Source of the DNA: Pseudomonas sp. ATCC PTA-122608
GTDB taxonomy: Bacteria > Pseudomonadota > Gammaproteobacteria > Pseudomonadales > Pseudomonadaceae
Direction of reading: 5' to 3'
Length of the DNA: 64,000 nt
Assembly (NCBI RefSeq): GCF_001952855.1
Contig: NZ_LPNO01000013.1
Coordinates: forward strand, 246,970 to 310,969
Part shown: positions 1-8,779 of the stretch, piece after piece
How the letters are laid out: every line of letters starts with the position of its first letter
How positions within the stretch are numbered: position 1 is the stretch's first letter
Notes under the pieces: generated by a model
Seen by the model: the letters and a program-made list of their open reading frames with translations, nothing else
Databases searched by the model: none
Told to the model about the DNA's origin: nothing
Translations under genes and position numbers: made by a program

Positions 1-23
1 GGGAGCAAGCTCCCTCGCCACAG
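1..23. repeat. Partial REP-like palindrome at window edge
   Basis: The reverse complement reads CTGTGGCGAGGGAGCTTGCT..., the left part of a P. fluorescens-type intergenic REP. It contains the inner palindrome GGGAGCAAGCTCCC. It lies just downstream of the pyruvate kinase stop and may continue outside the window. Confidence 0.6.
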
Positions 24-27
24 GGGA

Positions 28-1443
28 TTAGATCAATGTCTCGATCCGCAACGAATTGGTCGACCCCGGCTGCCCAAACGGCACCCCCGCGGTTATCACC
101 AACGTATCCCCACGCTGTGCCATTCCTTGTGCCTGGGCAATTTCCAGCGCCGTGGAACACACCTCATCCACCTGCCGCAGCCGATCATTCACCACCGAAT
201 GCACGCCCCACGCCACGCTCAAGCGCCGTGCCGTCGACAGGTTCGGCGTCAGGTTGAGAATCGGCACCGCCGGTCGTTCCCGGGCCGCCCGCAGGCTGGA
301 GCTGCCCGACTCGCTGTAGTTCACCAGCACCGCCACCGGCAAAATGCTGCTGATACGGCGAATCGCGCAGCTGATGGCGTCCGACACCGTGGCATCCGCC
401 TTGGGCCGGCTAACATCCAGTTGGGTCTGGTAGTCCGGGCCGTTTTCTACCTGCCGAATGATCTTGCTCATCATCAACACCGCTTCCAACGGGTATTCGC
501 CGGAAGCGGTTTCTGCCGAGAGCATCACCGCATCCGCGCCTTCGGCCACGGCGTTGGCCACGTCAGTGACCTCGGCGCGGGTCGGCGCCGGGGAGAAGCG
601 CATGGACTCGAGCATCTGCGTGGCCACCACCACCGGTTTACCCAGCTGACGGCAGACGCCAATGATGTCCTTCTGGATTTGCGGCACGCTCTCCGCCGGC
701 ACTTCCACCCCCAGGTCCCCTCTGGCGACCATGATCGCGTCGCTCAACTCGGCGATTTCCCGCAGGCGCTGCACCGCCGATGGTTTCTCGATCTTGGCCA
801 TCAGGAACGCCTTGTCACCGATCAACTCGCGGGCTTCGCGAATATCTTCCGGGCGTTGCACAAACGACAGCGCCACCCAGTCCACACCCAGTTCCAGGCC
901 GAAGCTGAGGTCGCGGCGGTCCTTGGGGGTCAGCGGGCTGAGTTCCAGCAACGCCTGGGGCACGTTCACGCCTTTGCGGTCTGACAGTTCGCCGCCATTG
1001 AGCACGGTGGTGTCGATGGCGTCGGCGTGCTTGGTGATCACCCGCAGGCGCAGCTTGCCGTCGTCCAGCAGCAGGTCCATGCCGGGCTTCAGGGCCGCGA
1101 TGATTTCCGGGTGCGGCAGGTTGACCCGCCGCTGGTCACCGGGTGTCGGGTCCAAGTCCAGGCGCAGGGCCTGGCCGCGAATCAGTTGCACCTTGCCTTC
1201 GGCAAAACGCCCGACCCGCAGCTTCGGGCCTTGCAGGTCCATGAGGATGCCGAGGGGATAGTTGAGCTGGCGCTCCACCTGGCGAATCCACTGGTAGCGC
1301 TGAGCGTGATCGGCATGGTCGCCATGACTGAAGTTCAGCCGGAAGATGTTCACCCCGGCTTCCACCAGCTCGCGGATGTCGTCGATGCTGTCGGTGGCGG
1401 GGCCCAGCGTGGCGAGGATCTTGACCTTCTTGTCAGGCGTCAT
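28..1443 (-). CDS. pyk: Pyruvate kinase
   Basis: Cytoplasmic glycolytic enzyme converting phosphoenolpyruvate and ADP to pyruvate and ATP. The 471 residues match the family length. Visible motifs: NIFRLNFSHG (residues 32-41) with the substrate-binding Arg35, the MAKIEKP segment with catalytic Lys217 and metal ligand Glu219, ARGDLG with metal ligand Asp243, and the ATQMLESM and DAVMLSAETASGEYP segments of the barrel, followed by the C-terminal allosteric domain. It is the last gene of the gcl-hyi-glxR-ttuD-pyk series and its start overlaps the end of ttuD by 11 bases. Its job there is probably to carry glycerate-derived carbon from PEP to pyruvate. Pseudomonas usually has a second pyruvate kinase elsewhere; this copy corresponds by context to the one usually called pykF. 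Confidence 0.95.
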   Translation of the reverse strand: MTPDKKVKILATLGPATDSIDDIRELVEAGVNIFRLNFSHGDHADHAQRYQWIRQVERQLNYPLGILMDLQGPKLRVGRFAEGKVQLIRGQALRLDLDPTPGDQRRVNLPHPEIIAALKPGMDLLLDDGKLRLRVITKHADAIDTTVLNGGELSDRKGVNVPQALLELSPLTPKDRRDLSFGLELGVDWVALSFVQRPEDIREARELIGDKAFLMAKIEKPSAVQRLREIAELSDAIMVARGDLGVEVPAESVPQIQKDIIGVCRQLGKPVVVATQMLESMRFSPAPTRAEVTDVANAVAEGADAVMLSAETASGEYPLEAVLMMSKIIRQVENGPDYQTQLDVSRPKADATVSDAISCAIRRISSILPVAVLVNYSESGSSSLRAARERPAVPILNLTPNLSTARRLSVAWGVHSVVNDRLRQVDEVCSTALEIAQAQGMAQRGDTLVITAGVPFGQPGSTNSLRIETLI

Positions 1444-2728
1444 GTTCAGGGGACTCTCTTTCAGGGCTCTCTAGAATCAGAATGGCGCGAAAATCGTTGA
1501 CGTTGGTGCGGGTCGGCTCAGTGATGATCAAGCCGTCGAGGGCCGCGAAGTAGCCGTAGCCATTGTTGTTGTCCAGCTCATCGCGGGCGCTCAAGCCCAG
1601 GGCTTCGGCGCGGGCGTAGCTGGTGGGTGTCATGATTGCGCCGGCGTTGTCTTCGGAACCGTCGATGCCGTCGGTGTCACCCGCCAGGGCGTAGACGCCG
1701 GGCAGGCCCTTGAGGCTGTCGGTGAGGCTCAGCAGGAATTCGGCATTGCGTCCGCCACGGCCGTTGCCGCGCACGGTCACGGTGGTTTCACCGCCAGAAA
1801 GGATCACGCAAGGCGCCGCCAACGGCTGGCCGTGCTGGATGATTTGCCGGGCGATACCGGCGTGCACCTTGGCCACGTCTCGGGCTTCGCCTTCCAGGTC
1901 GCCGAGGATCAGCGGGCTGAAACCGGCCTGGCGGACTTTCACCGCCACGGCTTCCAGGGATTGCTGCGGGCGCGCGATCAGCTGGAAATGGCTGCGGGCG
2001 AGCACCGGGTCGCCGGGCTTGACGGTTTCCGACTCCGGGCTTTGCAGCCAGGTGCGTACGGACGCCGGGATTTCAATCTGGTAGCGCTTGAGGATCGCCA
2101 ACGCCTGTTGCGAGGTGCTCGGGTCGGCGACGGTGGGGCCCGAAGCGATGACGGTGGCCTGGTCACCCGGCACATCGGAAATCGCATAGGTGTAGACCGT
2201 GGCCGGCCAGCTGGCCTTGGCCAAGCGACCGCCCTTGATCGCAGAGAGGTGCTTGCGTACGCAGTTCATCTCGTCAATGGCGGCGCCGGATTTGAGCAGG
2301 GCTTTGTTGATCGCTTGCTTGTCCGCCAGGGTGATACCGGCGGCCGGAAGGGCGAGCAGCGCAGAGCCACCGCCGGAGAGCAGGAAGATCACGCGGTCGT
2401 CTTCGCTGAGGTTGCTGATCAGTTCCAGCACACGTTTTGCTACGGCCTGGCCTGCGGCATCCGGCACCGGGTGCGCGGCTTCGACCACTTCGATTTTCTT
2501 GCAGGGCGCGCCGTGGCCGTAGCGGGTGACCACCAGGCCTGTGACTTCGCCTTGCCAGCAGTTTTCCACCACCAGCGCCATGGCAGCGGCGGCTTTGCCG
2601 GCGCCGATCACGATGACGCGGCCGCTGCGGTCGGCGGGCAGATAGGGTTCGAGGACTTGCCGGGGGTGGGTGGCGTCGATGGCTGTGGCAAACAGCTCGC
2701 GAAGCAGGTGTTGCGGATCGACCGACAT
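1433..2728 (-). CDS. ttuD: Glycerate 2-kinase (MOFRL family; often annotated hydroxypyruvate reductase)
   Basis: 431-residue cytoplasmic protein of the glycerate kinase/MOFRL family. It phosphorylates D-glycerate made by the upstream tartronate-semialdehyde pathway, probably to 2-phosphoglycerate. N-terminal half: VIVIGAGKAAAAMA and VIFLLSGGGSALLALP, the glycine-rich signature. C-terminal MOFRL half: VILSGGETTVTVRGNGRGGR and ALAGDTDGIDGSEDNAGA. Older annotations call this family TtuD hydroxypyruvate reductase, but operon logic favours kinase activity. The ATG follows a GGGAG ribosome site. AATAACAA lies upstream on the coding strand at 2748-2755 and resembles a Crc/Hfq CA motif. The gene overlaps pyk and is separated from glxR by a REPIN. 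Confidence 0.9.
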   Translation of the reverse strand: MSVDPQHLLRELFATAIDATHPRQVLEPYLPADRSGRVIVIGAGKAAAAMALVVENCWQGEVTGLVVTRYGHGAPCKKIEVVEAAHPVPDAAGQAVAKRVLELISNLSEDDRVIFLLSGGGSALLALPAAGITLADKQAINKALLKSGAAIDEMNCVRKHLSAIKGGRLAKASWPATVYTYAISDVPGDQATVIASGPTVADPSTSQQALAILKRYQIEIPASVRTWLQSPESETVKPGDPVLARSHFQLIARPQQSLEAVAVKVRQAGFSPLILGDLEGEARDVAKVHAGIARQIIQHGQPLAAPCVILSGGETTVTVRGNGRGGRNAEFLLSLTDSLKGLPGVYALAGDTDGIDGSEDNAGAIMTPTSYARAEALGLSARDELDNNNGYGYFAALDGLIITEPTRTNVNDFRAILILESPERESPEHDA

Positions 2729-2747
2729 AAGCGGGCTCCCGGGATTC

Positions 2748-2755
2748 TTGTTATT
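2748..2755 (-). promoter_or_regulatory. CA motif (candidate Crc/Hfq site) before ttuD
   Basis: The minus strand reads AATAACAA, an exact match to the AANAANAA consensus bound by Hfq/Crc in Pseudomonas catabolite repression. It lies about 20 bases before the ttuD ATG, next to the GGGAG ribosome site. The motif is short, so it is suggestive only. Confidence 0.4.
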
Positions 2756-2792
2756 AGGGGTGACTCAAATTCGATGTGAAATGCGGTCAAAA

Positions 2793-2884
2793 ATGTGGGA
2801 GCGGGCTTGCTCGCGAAAGCGGTCTACCATTCGACATCCATGCTGACTGATACACCGCTTTCGCGAGCAAGCCCGCTCCCACAT
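2793..2884. repeat. REPIN (inverted REP pair) between glxR and ttuD
   Basis: Two perfectly complementary 31-base arms at 2793-2823 and 2854-2884, outer ends TGTGGGAGCGGGCTTGCTCG, separated by 30 bases. This is the REP doublet arrangement typical of P. fluorescens. It lies inside the operon spacer, so the transcript could fold into a very stable hairpin here. Confidence 0.9.
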
Positions 2885-2905
2885 TCGATCGCATTTCAAT
2901 GGGCG

Positions 2906-3796
2906 TTATTTATCGCGAATCGAAAAATTCGCCATATGTTCCAGGCCCTTGATCAGCGCCGAGTGGTCCCAGTTGCCGCCACCGATTGCGGTGCAGGTGC
3001 TGAACACCTGTTGGGTGCCGGCGGTGTTCGGCAGGTTGATTCCCAGCTCCTTGGCACCCGCCAGCGCCAGGTTCAAATCCTTCTGGTGCAGGCTGATGCG
3101 GAAGCCCGGGTCGAAGGTGCCCTTGATCATCCGCTCGCCATGCACTTCGAGGATTTTCGAGGAGGCAAAACCGCCCATCAGCGCTTCACGCACCTTGGCC
3201 GGGTCGGCGCCGTTCTTCGAGGCGAACAGCAGCGCTTCGGCCACCGCCTGGATGTTCAGGGCAACGATGATCTGGTTGGCCACTTTGGCGGTCTGACCAT
3301 CGCCATTGCCGCCCACCAGGGTGATGTTCTTGCCCATGGCCTGGAACAGCGGCAGGGCGCGTTCGAAGGTGTGCGGGTCGCCGCCGATCATGATGCTCAG
3401 GGTGCCGGCCTTGGCGCCGACTTCACCACCTGAGACCGGTGCGTCGAGGTAGCGTGCGCCGGTCTCGTTGATCTTCGCGGCGAAGGCTTTGGTGGCGGTG
3501 GGCGAGATCGAGCTCATGTCGATCACTACTTTGTTCGGCCCAAGGCCTGCAGCAACGCCGTCGGCGCGGAACAGCACATCATCGACCTGCGGGGTGTCGG
3601 GCACCATAACGATGATGAACTCGGCTTCCTGAGCCACTTGCTGCGGGTTGGCCAGGGCCACCGCGCCAGCGTCGATCAATTCAGCTGGGGCCTTGCCATG
3701 GTGCTCGGAAAGGAACAGTTGGTGACCGGCCTTTTGCAGGTTGGCGGCCATGGGTTGGCCCATGATGCCGGTGCCGATAAATCCGATTTTAGCCAT
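2906..3796 (-). CDS. glxR: 2-hydroxy-3-oxopropionate (tartronate semialdehyde) reductase
   Basis: 296-residue NAD(P)H-dependent beta-hydroxyacid dehydrogenase. It reduces tartronate semialdehyde from glyoxylate carboligase to D-glycerate. Visible: Rossmann fold IGFIGTGIMGQPMAANL at residues 4-20, substrate-loop motif DAPVSGGEVGAKAGTL at 118-133, and catalytic Lys171 in the GQTAKVANQI segment. The ATG at 3796 was chosen because it follows AAGAGG and begins the conserved MAKIGFIG. An in-frame extension to 3898 would run into REP sequence. It lies between hyi and ttuD with REPINs on both sides. A CA motif AACAATAA lies just upstream of the ribosome site. Confidence 0.95.
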   Translation of the reverse strand: MAKIGFIGTGIMGQPMAANLQKAGHQLFLSEHHGKAPAELIDAGAVALANPQQVAQEAEFIIVMVPDTPQVDDVLFRADGVAAGLGPNKVVIDMSSISPTATKAFAAKINETGARYLDAPVSGGEVGAKAGTLSIMIGGDPHTFERALPLFQAMGKNITLVGGNGDGQTAKVANQIIVALNIQAVAEALLFASKNGADPAKVREALMGGFASSKILEVHGERMIKGTFDPGFRISLHQKDLNLALAGAKELGINLPNTAGTQQVFSTCTAIGGGNWDHSALIKGLEHMANFSIRDK

Positions 3797-3809
3797 GATG
3801 AAAATCCTC

Positions 3810-3817
3810 TTATTGTT
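3810..3817 (-). promoter_or_regulatory. CA motif (candidate Crc/Hfq site) before glxR
   Basis: The minus strand reads AACAATAAGAGG: an exact AANAANAA match running directly into the AAGAGG ribosome site of glxR. This is the position where Hfq/Crc blocks translation in Pseudomonas. Confidence 0.45.
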
Positions 3818-3861
3818 AGGTGTGCAGGCCTGGCGCGGCCTGCTAAACACAGGAGATCCAC

Positions 3862-3952
3862 TGTGGGAGCGGGCTTGCTCGCGAATGGGGGCCGACATTC
3901 AGCATTGATGTCGACTGATCCACCGCTTTCGCGAGCAAGCCCGCTCCCACAT
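3862..3952. repeat. REPIN between hyi and glxR
   Basis: Inverted pair with TGTGGGAGCGGGCTTGCTCG at the left and its complement at the right end, about 90 bases overall. It is the same family as 2793-2884, so two REPINs interrupt the same operon. Confidence 0.9.
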
Positions 3953-3972
3953 TGGGTGCTGTGTTTGTTCAG

Positions 3973-4755
3973 TTAGATCGCGTTGTGGCTTTTGAGCCAT
4001 CCCAGCCCGGCTTCAGTGGTGGTCAACGGCTTGTACTCACAGCCGACCCAACCCTGATAACCAATGCGGTCCAAATGTTCGAACAGGAAGCGGTAGTTGA
4101 TCTCACCGGTGCCCGGCTCGTTGCGGCCCGGGTTGTCCGCCAGCTGGATGTGGTTGATCTCACCCAGGTGCGCGGCCATGGTGCGGGCCAGGTCGCCTTC
4201 CATGATTTGCATGTGATAGATGTCGTATTGCAGGAACAGATTGGCACTGCCCACCTGCTCGCGAATCGACAGGGCCTGCGCCGTGTTGTTCAGGTAGAAG
4301 CCCGGAATGTCGCGGGTGTTGATCATCTCCATCACAAGCCGGATGCCCACCGCTTGCAGCTTGTCGGCGGCGTACTTGAGGTTGGCGACGAAGGTTTTTT
4401 CCAGGGTGGCGTCATCCACACCGGCAGGACGAATCCCCGCCAGGCAGTTGATCTGGGTATTGCCCAGCACCTGGGCATAGGCGATAGCCAGGTTGACCCC
4501 GGCACGGAATTCCTCGACCCGATGCGGGTGGCACGCCAGGCCGCGTTCGCCCTTGGCCCAGTCACCGGCCGGCAGGTTGAACAGCACTTGGGTCAGTCCG
4601 TGGGCATCGAGTTGCGCCTTGATTTCAGCCGAGCTGAACTCATAGGGAAACAGGTATTCCACACCACTGAACCCCGCGTCGGCGGCGGCTTTGAAACGAG
4701 CAAGAAAGTCCTGTTCGGTAAACAGCATGGACAGGTTGGCGGCAAAACGCGGCAT
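3973..4755 (-). CDS. hyi: Hydroxypyruvate isomerase
   Basis: 260-residue TIM-barrel protein of the AP-endonuclease-2/sugar isomerase superfamily, the length of E. coli Hyi. It interconverts hydroxypyruvate and tartronate semialdehyde. Recognisable segments: MPRFAANLSMLFTE at the start, GFSGVEYLFPYEF, LVMEMINTRDIPGF (a metal-ligand Glu region), LQYDIYHMQIMEGD and GCEYKP near the C-terminus. The ATG follows AAGGAG and starts only 10 bases after the gcl stop, so the two are co-transcribed and probably translationally coupled. A REPIN follows the stop codon. Naming is strengthened by the gcl-hyi-glxR order. Confidence 0.93.
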   Translation of the reverse strand: MPRFAANLSMLFTEQDFLARFKAAADAGFSGVEYLFPYEFSSAEIKAQLDAHGLTQVLFNLPAGDWAKGERGLACHPHRVEEFRAGVNLAIAYAQVLGNTQINCLAGIRPAGVDDATLEKTFVANLKYAADKLQAVGIRLVMEMINTRDIPGFYLNNTAQALSIREQVGSANLFLQYDIYHMQIMEGDLARTMAAHLGEINHIQLADNPGRNEPGTGEINYRFLFEHLDRIGYQGWVGCEYKPLTTTEAGLGWLKSHNAI

Positions 4756-4765
4756 GGGGTTCTCC

Positions 4766-6541
<1,776 letters not shown>

Positions 6542-6568
6542 GTTTTTGGTGCCTCTTGCGTTTTGTAA

Positions 6569-6578
6569 TTGTATACAA
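6569..6578. promoter_or_regulatory. Palindromic operator TTGTATACAA (site 1)
   Basis: Perfect palindrome TTGTATACAA, 28 bases upstream of the gcl ATG. The identical site recurs at 6708-6717. The T-N-G-T...A-C-N-A pattern is typical of GntR/FadR-type operators; P. putida gcl genes are controlled by a GntR-type repressor called GclR. No such regulator gene is in this window. Confidence 0.6.
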
Positions 6579-6672
6579 GTGGTGTTGGTCTGAAGTGTAT
6601 TCACGGCGAGCGTGGCAGGTCAATCCATTTTCTTGGGTGGCCTTTACGTTCGTCGGAAGGCTTCTGGACAGG

Positions 6673-6709
6673 AATATTTCGACGTGTGGTGCGTATGTTT
6701 CGAAATATT
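6673..6709. promoter_or_regulatory. Inverted repeat AATATTTCGA / TCGAAATATT
   Basis: Perfect 10-base arms at 6673-6682 and 6700-6709 with a 17-base spacer. The right arm overlaps the start of operator site 2. It could be a separate regulator site or part of a composite operator controlling the divergent promoters. Confidence 0.45.
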
Positions 6710-6717
6710 GTATACAA
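6708..6717. promoter_or_regulatory. Palindromic operator TTGTATACAA (site 2)
   Basis: Second exact copy of TTGTATACAA, 139 bases from site 1 and about 90 bases upstream of the GlcG-like gene. Two identical sites in one spacer suggest cooperative binding or looping that controls both directions. Confidence 0.6.
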
Positions 6718-6741
6718 AAAATAAATCTATTGTGTTCTATT

Positions 6742-6767
6742 TGTTTGATCCTGCTTTTGATCAAACA
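6742..6767. promoter_or_regulatory. Inverted repeat TGTTTGATC / GATCAAACA
   Basis: Perfect 9-base arms at 6742-6750 and 6759-6767, separated by 8 bases, 40 bases upstream of the GlcG-like start codon. The sequence differs from the TTGTATACAA sites, so a different protein or an RNA hairpin is possible. Confidence 0.4.
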
Positions 6768-6808
6768 GAGCCCCACGGCTTTCCCATAACAAGATAAGGA
6801 CGGCACCC

Positions 6809-7249
6809 ATGAGCGCTTTAACCTTGAAAGTCGCAGTCAACCTGGCCAGCCACGCCATCGCGGCAGGCCGCACCATTTCGTCAGCGCCGCTGACCATTGC
6901 GGTACTCGACAGCGGCGGGCATTTGATTACGTTGCAACGCGAAGATGGCGCGAGCCTGTTGCGCCCGCAGATCGCGATCGGCAAGGCCTGGGGTGCGATT
7001 GCCCTGGGCAAGGGCTCGCGGCTGCTGGCGCTGGATGCGCAGCAGCGGCCGGCGTTTATTGCGGCGTTGAATAGTTTGGGGCAGGGCAGCGTGGTGCCGG
7101 CACCGGGCGGGGTATTGATTCGGGATCAGGACGGCGTGGTGCTGGGGGCAATCGGGATCAGCGGAGATACGTCGGATATTGATGAGCAGTGTGCGATCAG
7201 TGCGATTGAGGGGCAGGGGTTGTGGGCGGATGCGGGGGTGTCTGCTTGA
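6809..7249 (+). CDS. GlcG/HbpS-family (DUF336) protein
   Basis: 146-residue protein of the GlcG/HbpS-like family, which includes haem-binding HbpS and proteins linked to glycolate and glyoxylate loci. It begins MSALTLKVAVNLASHAIAAG. The family core is visible as LTIAVLDSGGHLITLQREDGASLLRPQIAIGKAWGAIALG (about residues 29-68) and VVPAPGGVLIRDQDGVVLGAIGISG (about 96-120). There is no signal peptide, so it is cytoplasmic. It is preceded by AAGGACGG and transcribed divergently from gcl across the operator-rich spacer, as in other Pseudomonas gcl clusters. A role in glyoxylate metabolism is inferred from position only. Confidence 0.85.
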   Translation: MSALTLKVAVNLASHAIAAGRTISSAPLTIAVLDSGGHLITLQREDGASLLRPQIAIGKAWGAIALGKGSRLLALDAQQRPAFIAALNSLGQGSVVPAPGGVLIRDQDGVVLGAIGISGDTSDIDEQCAISAIEGQGLWADAGVSA

Positions 7250-7271
7250 TTTGAGGTGACTGATGGATAGT

Positions 7272-7350
7272 CATCGCAGGCAAGCCAGCTCCCACAGTTG
7301 AATGTATTCACAAATCAAAATGTGGGAGCGGGCTTGCCCGCGATGGCGGC
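7272..7350. repeat. REPIN on the left flank of the RAYT gene
   Basis: Two REPs: at 7272-7296 an inverted copy whose complement reads TGTGGGAGCTGGCTTGCCTG, and at 7321-7350 a direct copy starting TGTGGGAGCGGGCTTGCCCG. They share the GCGATGG end rather than the GCGAA end of the other REPs here. The pair is the mirror image of the one at 7920-8014. Confidence 0.85.
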
Positions 7351-7364
7351 GACTCGGTCTCCAG

Positions 7365-7823
7365 TCAAAGCCAGATTGCATCCCACAGGGGGTAGTCGCC
7401 ATATTTTTTCACGAGCCCCGCCCTCAAGGGATTGGCCACGATGTACCGAGCGATGCCCTCAAGGTTTTCTTCGCGCCGCACGGCATGATCATGGAAACCT
7501 GGTTGCCAAAGACGCCCTTTTCGCCCGGAAACAGCATTCACGACTCGAGTACTTTTGGATTTGACCTGGCGCATCAGGTCAGCCAACGAACCGTTTTCCA
7601 GCGAAATCAACCAGTGGAAATGATCGGGCATCACTACCCAGGCGAGTGAGGTTGCCAGTCGCTGGTTTTGCGCAATTCTGAATTGCTGAACAACCAGTCT
7701 GCCTAGCTTGAAGTCGCTGAATATTGGTTCGCGATGCAGTGTGTTGCTGGTCAGAAGATAAATTCGGTTGGGTTCGTTATAGCGGCCAGTGCGTAGACGA
7801 CATGATGCGGGTAGATCAGGCAT
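7365..7823 (-). CDS. REP-associated tyrosine transposase (RAYT)
   Basis: 152-residue Y1-type HUH single-strand transposase related to IS200/IS605 TnpA. Motifs are intact: MPDHFHWLI with the metal-binding His68-x-His70, the basic KSKSTRVVN stretch, LWQPGFHDHAVR, and IARYIVANPLRAGLV with candidate catalytic Tyr127. RAYTs are single-copy genes that recognise REP hairpins and are thought to spread REPINs. This gene sits between two inverted REPINs, the classic arrangement. The reading frame is complete with an ATG and no frameshift, so it may be active. Its C-terminus (YGDYPLWDAIWL) matches the family. Confidence 0.93.
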   Translation of the reverse strand: MPDLPASCRLRTGRYNEPNRIYLLTSNTLHREPIFSDFKLGRLVVQQFRIAQNQRLATSLAWVVMPDHFHWLISLENGSLADLMRQVKSKSTRVVNAVSGRKGRLWQPGFHDHAVRREENLEGIARYIVANPLRAGLVKKYGDYPLWDAIWL

Positions 7824-7919
7824 TCCGTTGCCCCTTTGCAGAAGTGAGTTCTGAAAGGCTAGATGGGAATGTTTTAAGGGGTGTTCCAGGTTTTGGCGGG
7901 ATGTGTCCGGGAGATCGCT

Positions 7920-8014
7920 ATCGCGGGCAAGCCCGCTCCCACAGAGGACTTGCGTCGTTCATACATTCTGTGTCTGGCACAAATCCAGTGTGGGAGCTGG
8001 CTTGCCTGCGATGG
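7920..8014. repeat. REPIN on the right flank of the RAYT gene
   Basis: Inverted REP at 7920-7943 (complement TGTGGGAGCGGGCTTGCCCG) and direct REP at 7989-8014 (TGTGGGAGCTGGCTTGCCTG). The order and orientation mirror the left flank. The element ends about 15 bases before the TetR-family stop codon and may act as its terminator. Confidence 0.85.
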
Positions 8015-8029
8015 TTGCACCTCGGTCTA

Positions 8030-8635
8030 TCAGTCCGGCTCACACCCTTTAAGCACCAACCGAATAATCGTCTGCGCCGCCGCCTCATAATCCGCGTCAT
8101 CCAGCTTGACCTTCCCGGTCACCGCTGAAATCTGCCAGTCAAAATCCGCATACGTCTGCGTCGCCGCCCAGATACTGAACATCAAATGATGCGGATCAAT
8201 CTCTGCAATCAGCCCTCGGTCCACCCAGCTCTGAATGCAGTCGATGTTGTGCTTGGCCTGGGCATTCAGCTGTTCCACCTGCTCGGGGCTCAAATGCGGG
8301 GCGCCGTGCATGATTTCGCTGGCAAACACTTTCGAGGCAAACGGCAAATCCCGGGAGATGCAGATCTTCGAGCGAATGTACCCGCTCAGCACTTCCTTGG
8401 GGTCGCCATCGGGATTGAACGGGGTGGAGGCCGCCAGGATCGGCTCGATGATGCTTTCGAGCACCTCGCGGTAGAGGTTGTCCTTGGACTTGAAGTAGTA
8501 GTAGACGTTGGGCTTGGGCAGCCCGGCCTTGGCGGCGATGTCGCTGGTTTTGGTCGCGGCGAAGCCCTTGTCGGCAAACTCCTCACTGGCAGCCCGCAGG
8601 ATCAGTTCTTTGTTGCGCTCGCGAATGGTGCTCAT
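8030..8635 (-). CDS. TetR/AcrR-family regulator, RutR (YcdC)-like
   Basis: 201-residue one-component transcription regulator. The N-terminal helix-turn-helix lies at about residues 12-55: ILRAASEEFADKGFAATKTSDIAAKAG followed by LPKPNVYYYFKSKDNLY. The C-terminal ligand domain resembles RutR/YcdC (PFASKVFASEIMHGAPHL, HHLMFSIWAATQTYADFDWQ). RutR proteins sense pyrimidines or purine-related ligands, but this protein's ligand cannot be read from the sequence. Start MSTIRERNKE at 8635 was chosen over further in-frame starts because it matches the usual N-terminus; AAGGA lies about 12 bases upstream. It is divergent from the LacI gene and may control the glyoxylate/purine side, but no target is proven. 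Confidence 0.85.
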   Translation of the reverse strand: MSTIRERNKELILRAASEEFADKGFAATKTSDIAAKAGLPKPNVYYYFKSKDNLYREVLESIIEPILAASTPFNPDGDPKEVLSGYIRSKICISRDLPFASKVFASEIMHGAPHLSPEQVEQLNAQAKHNIDCIQSWVDRGLIAEIDPHHLMFSIWAATQTYADFDWQISAVTGKVKLDDADYEAAAQTIIRLVLKGCEPD

Positions 8636-8779
8636 AGACCAGGTCATTCCTTGCCAAGACAGGCGGTCGGGCATGGTAGCACCGGCTTTGCGCGAGCCTC
8701 AAGAATGCACCTGTCGCACGCTTTCCTTGAGGTGCGTTTGCCATTAACGTAACGCCTCTTTCGCAGTGGGCGGTTGACC

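Noticed and set aside
8635..8647. RutR-type operator at the TetR gene start
   Set aside because: GACC-A-GGTC is symmetrical, but the spacing differs from the RutR consensus, and the TTGACCA near 8774 is only a half-site.
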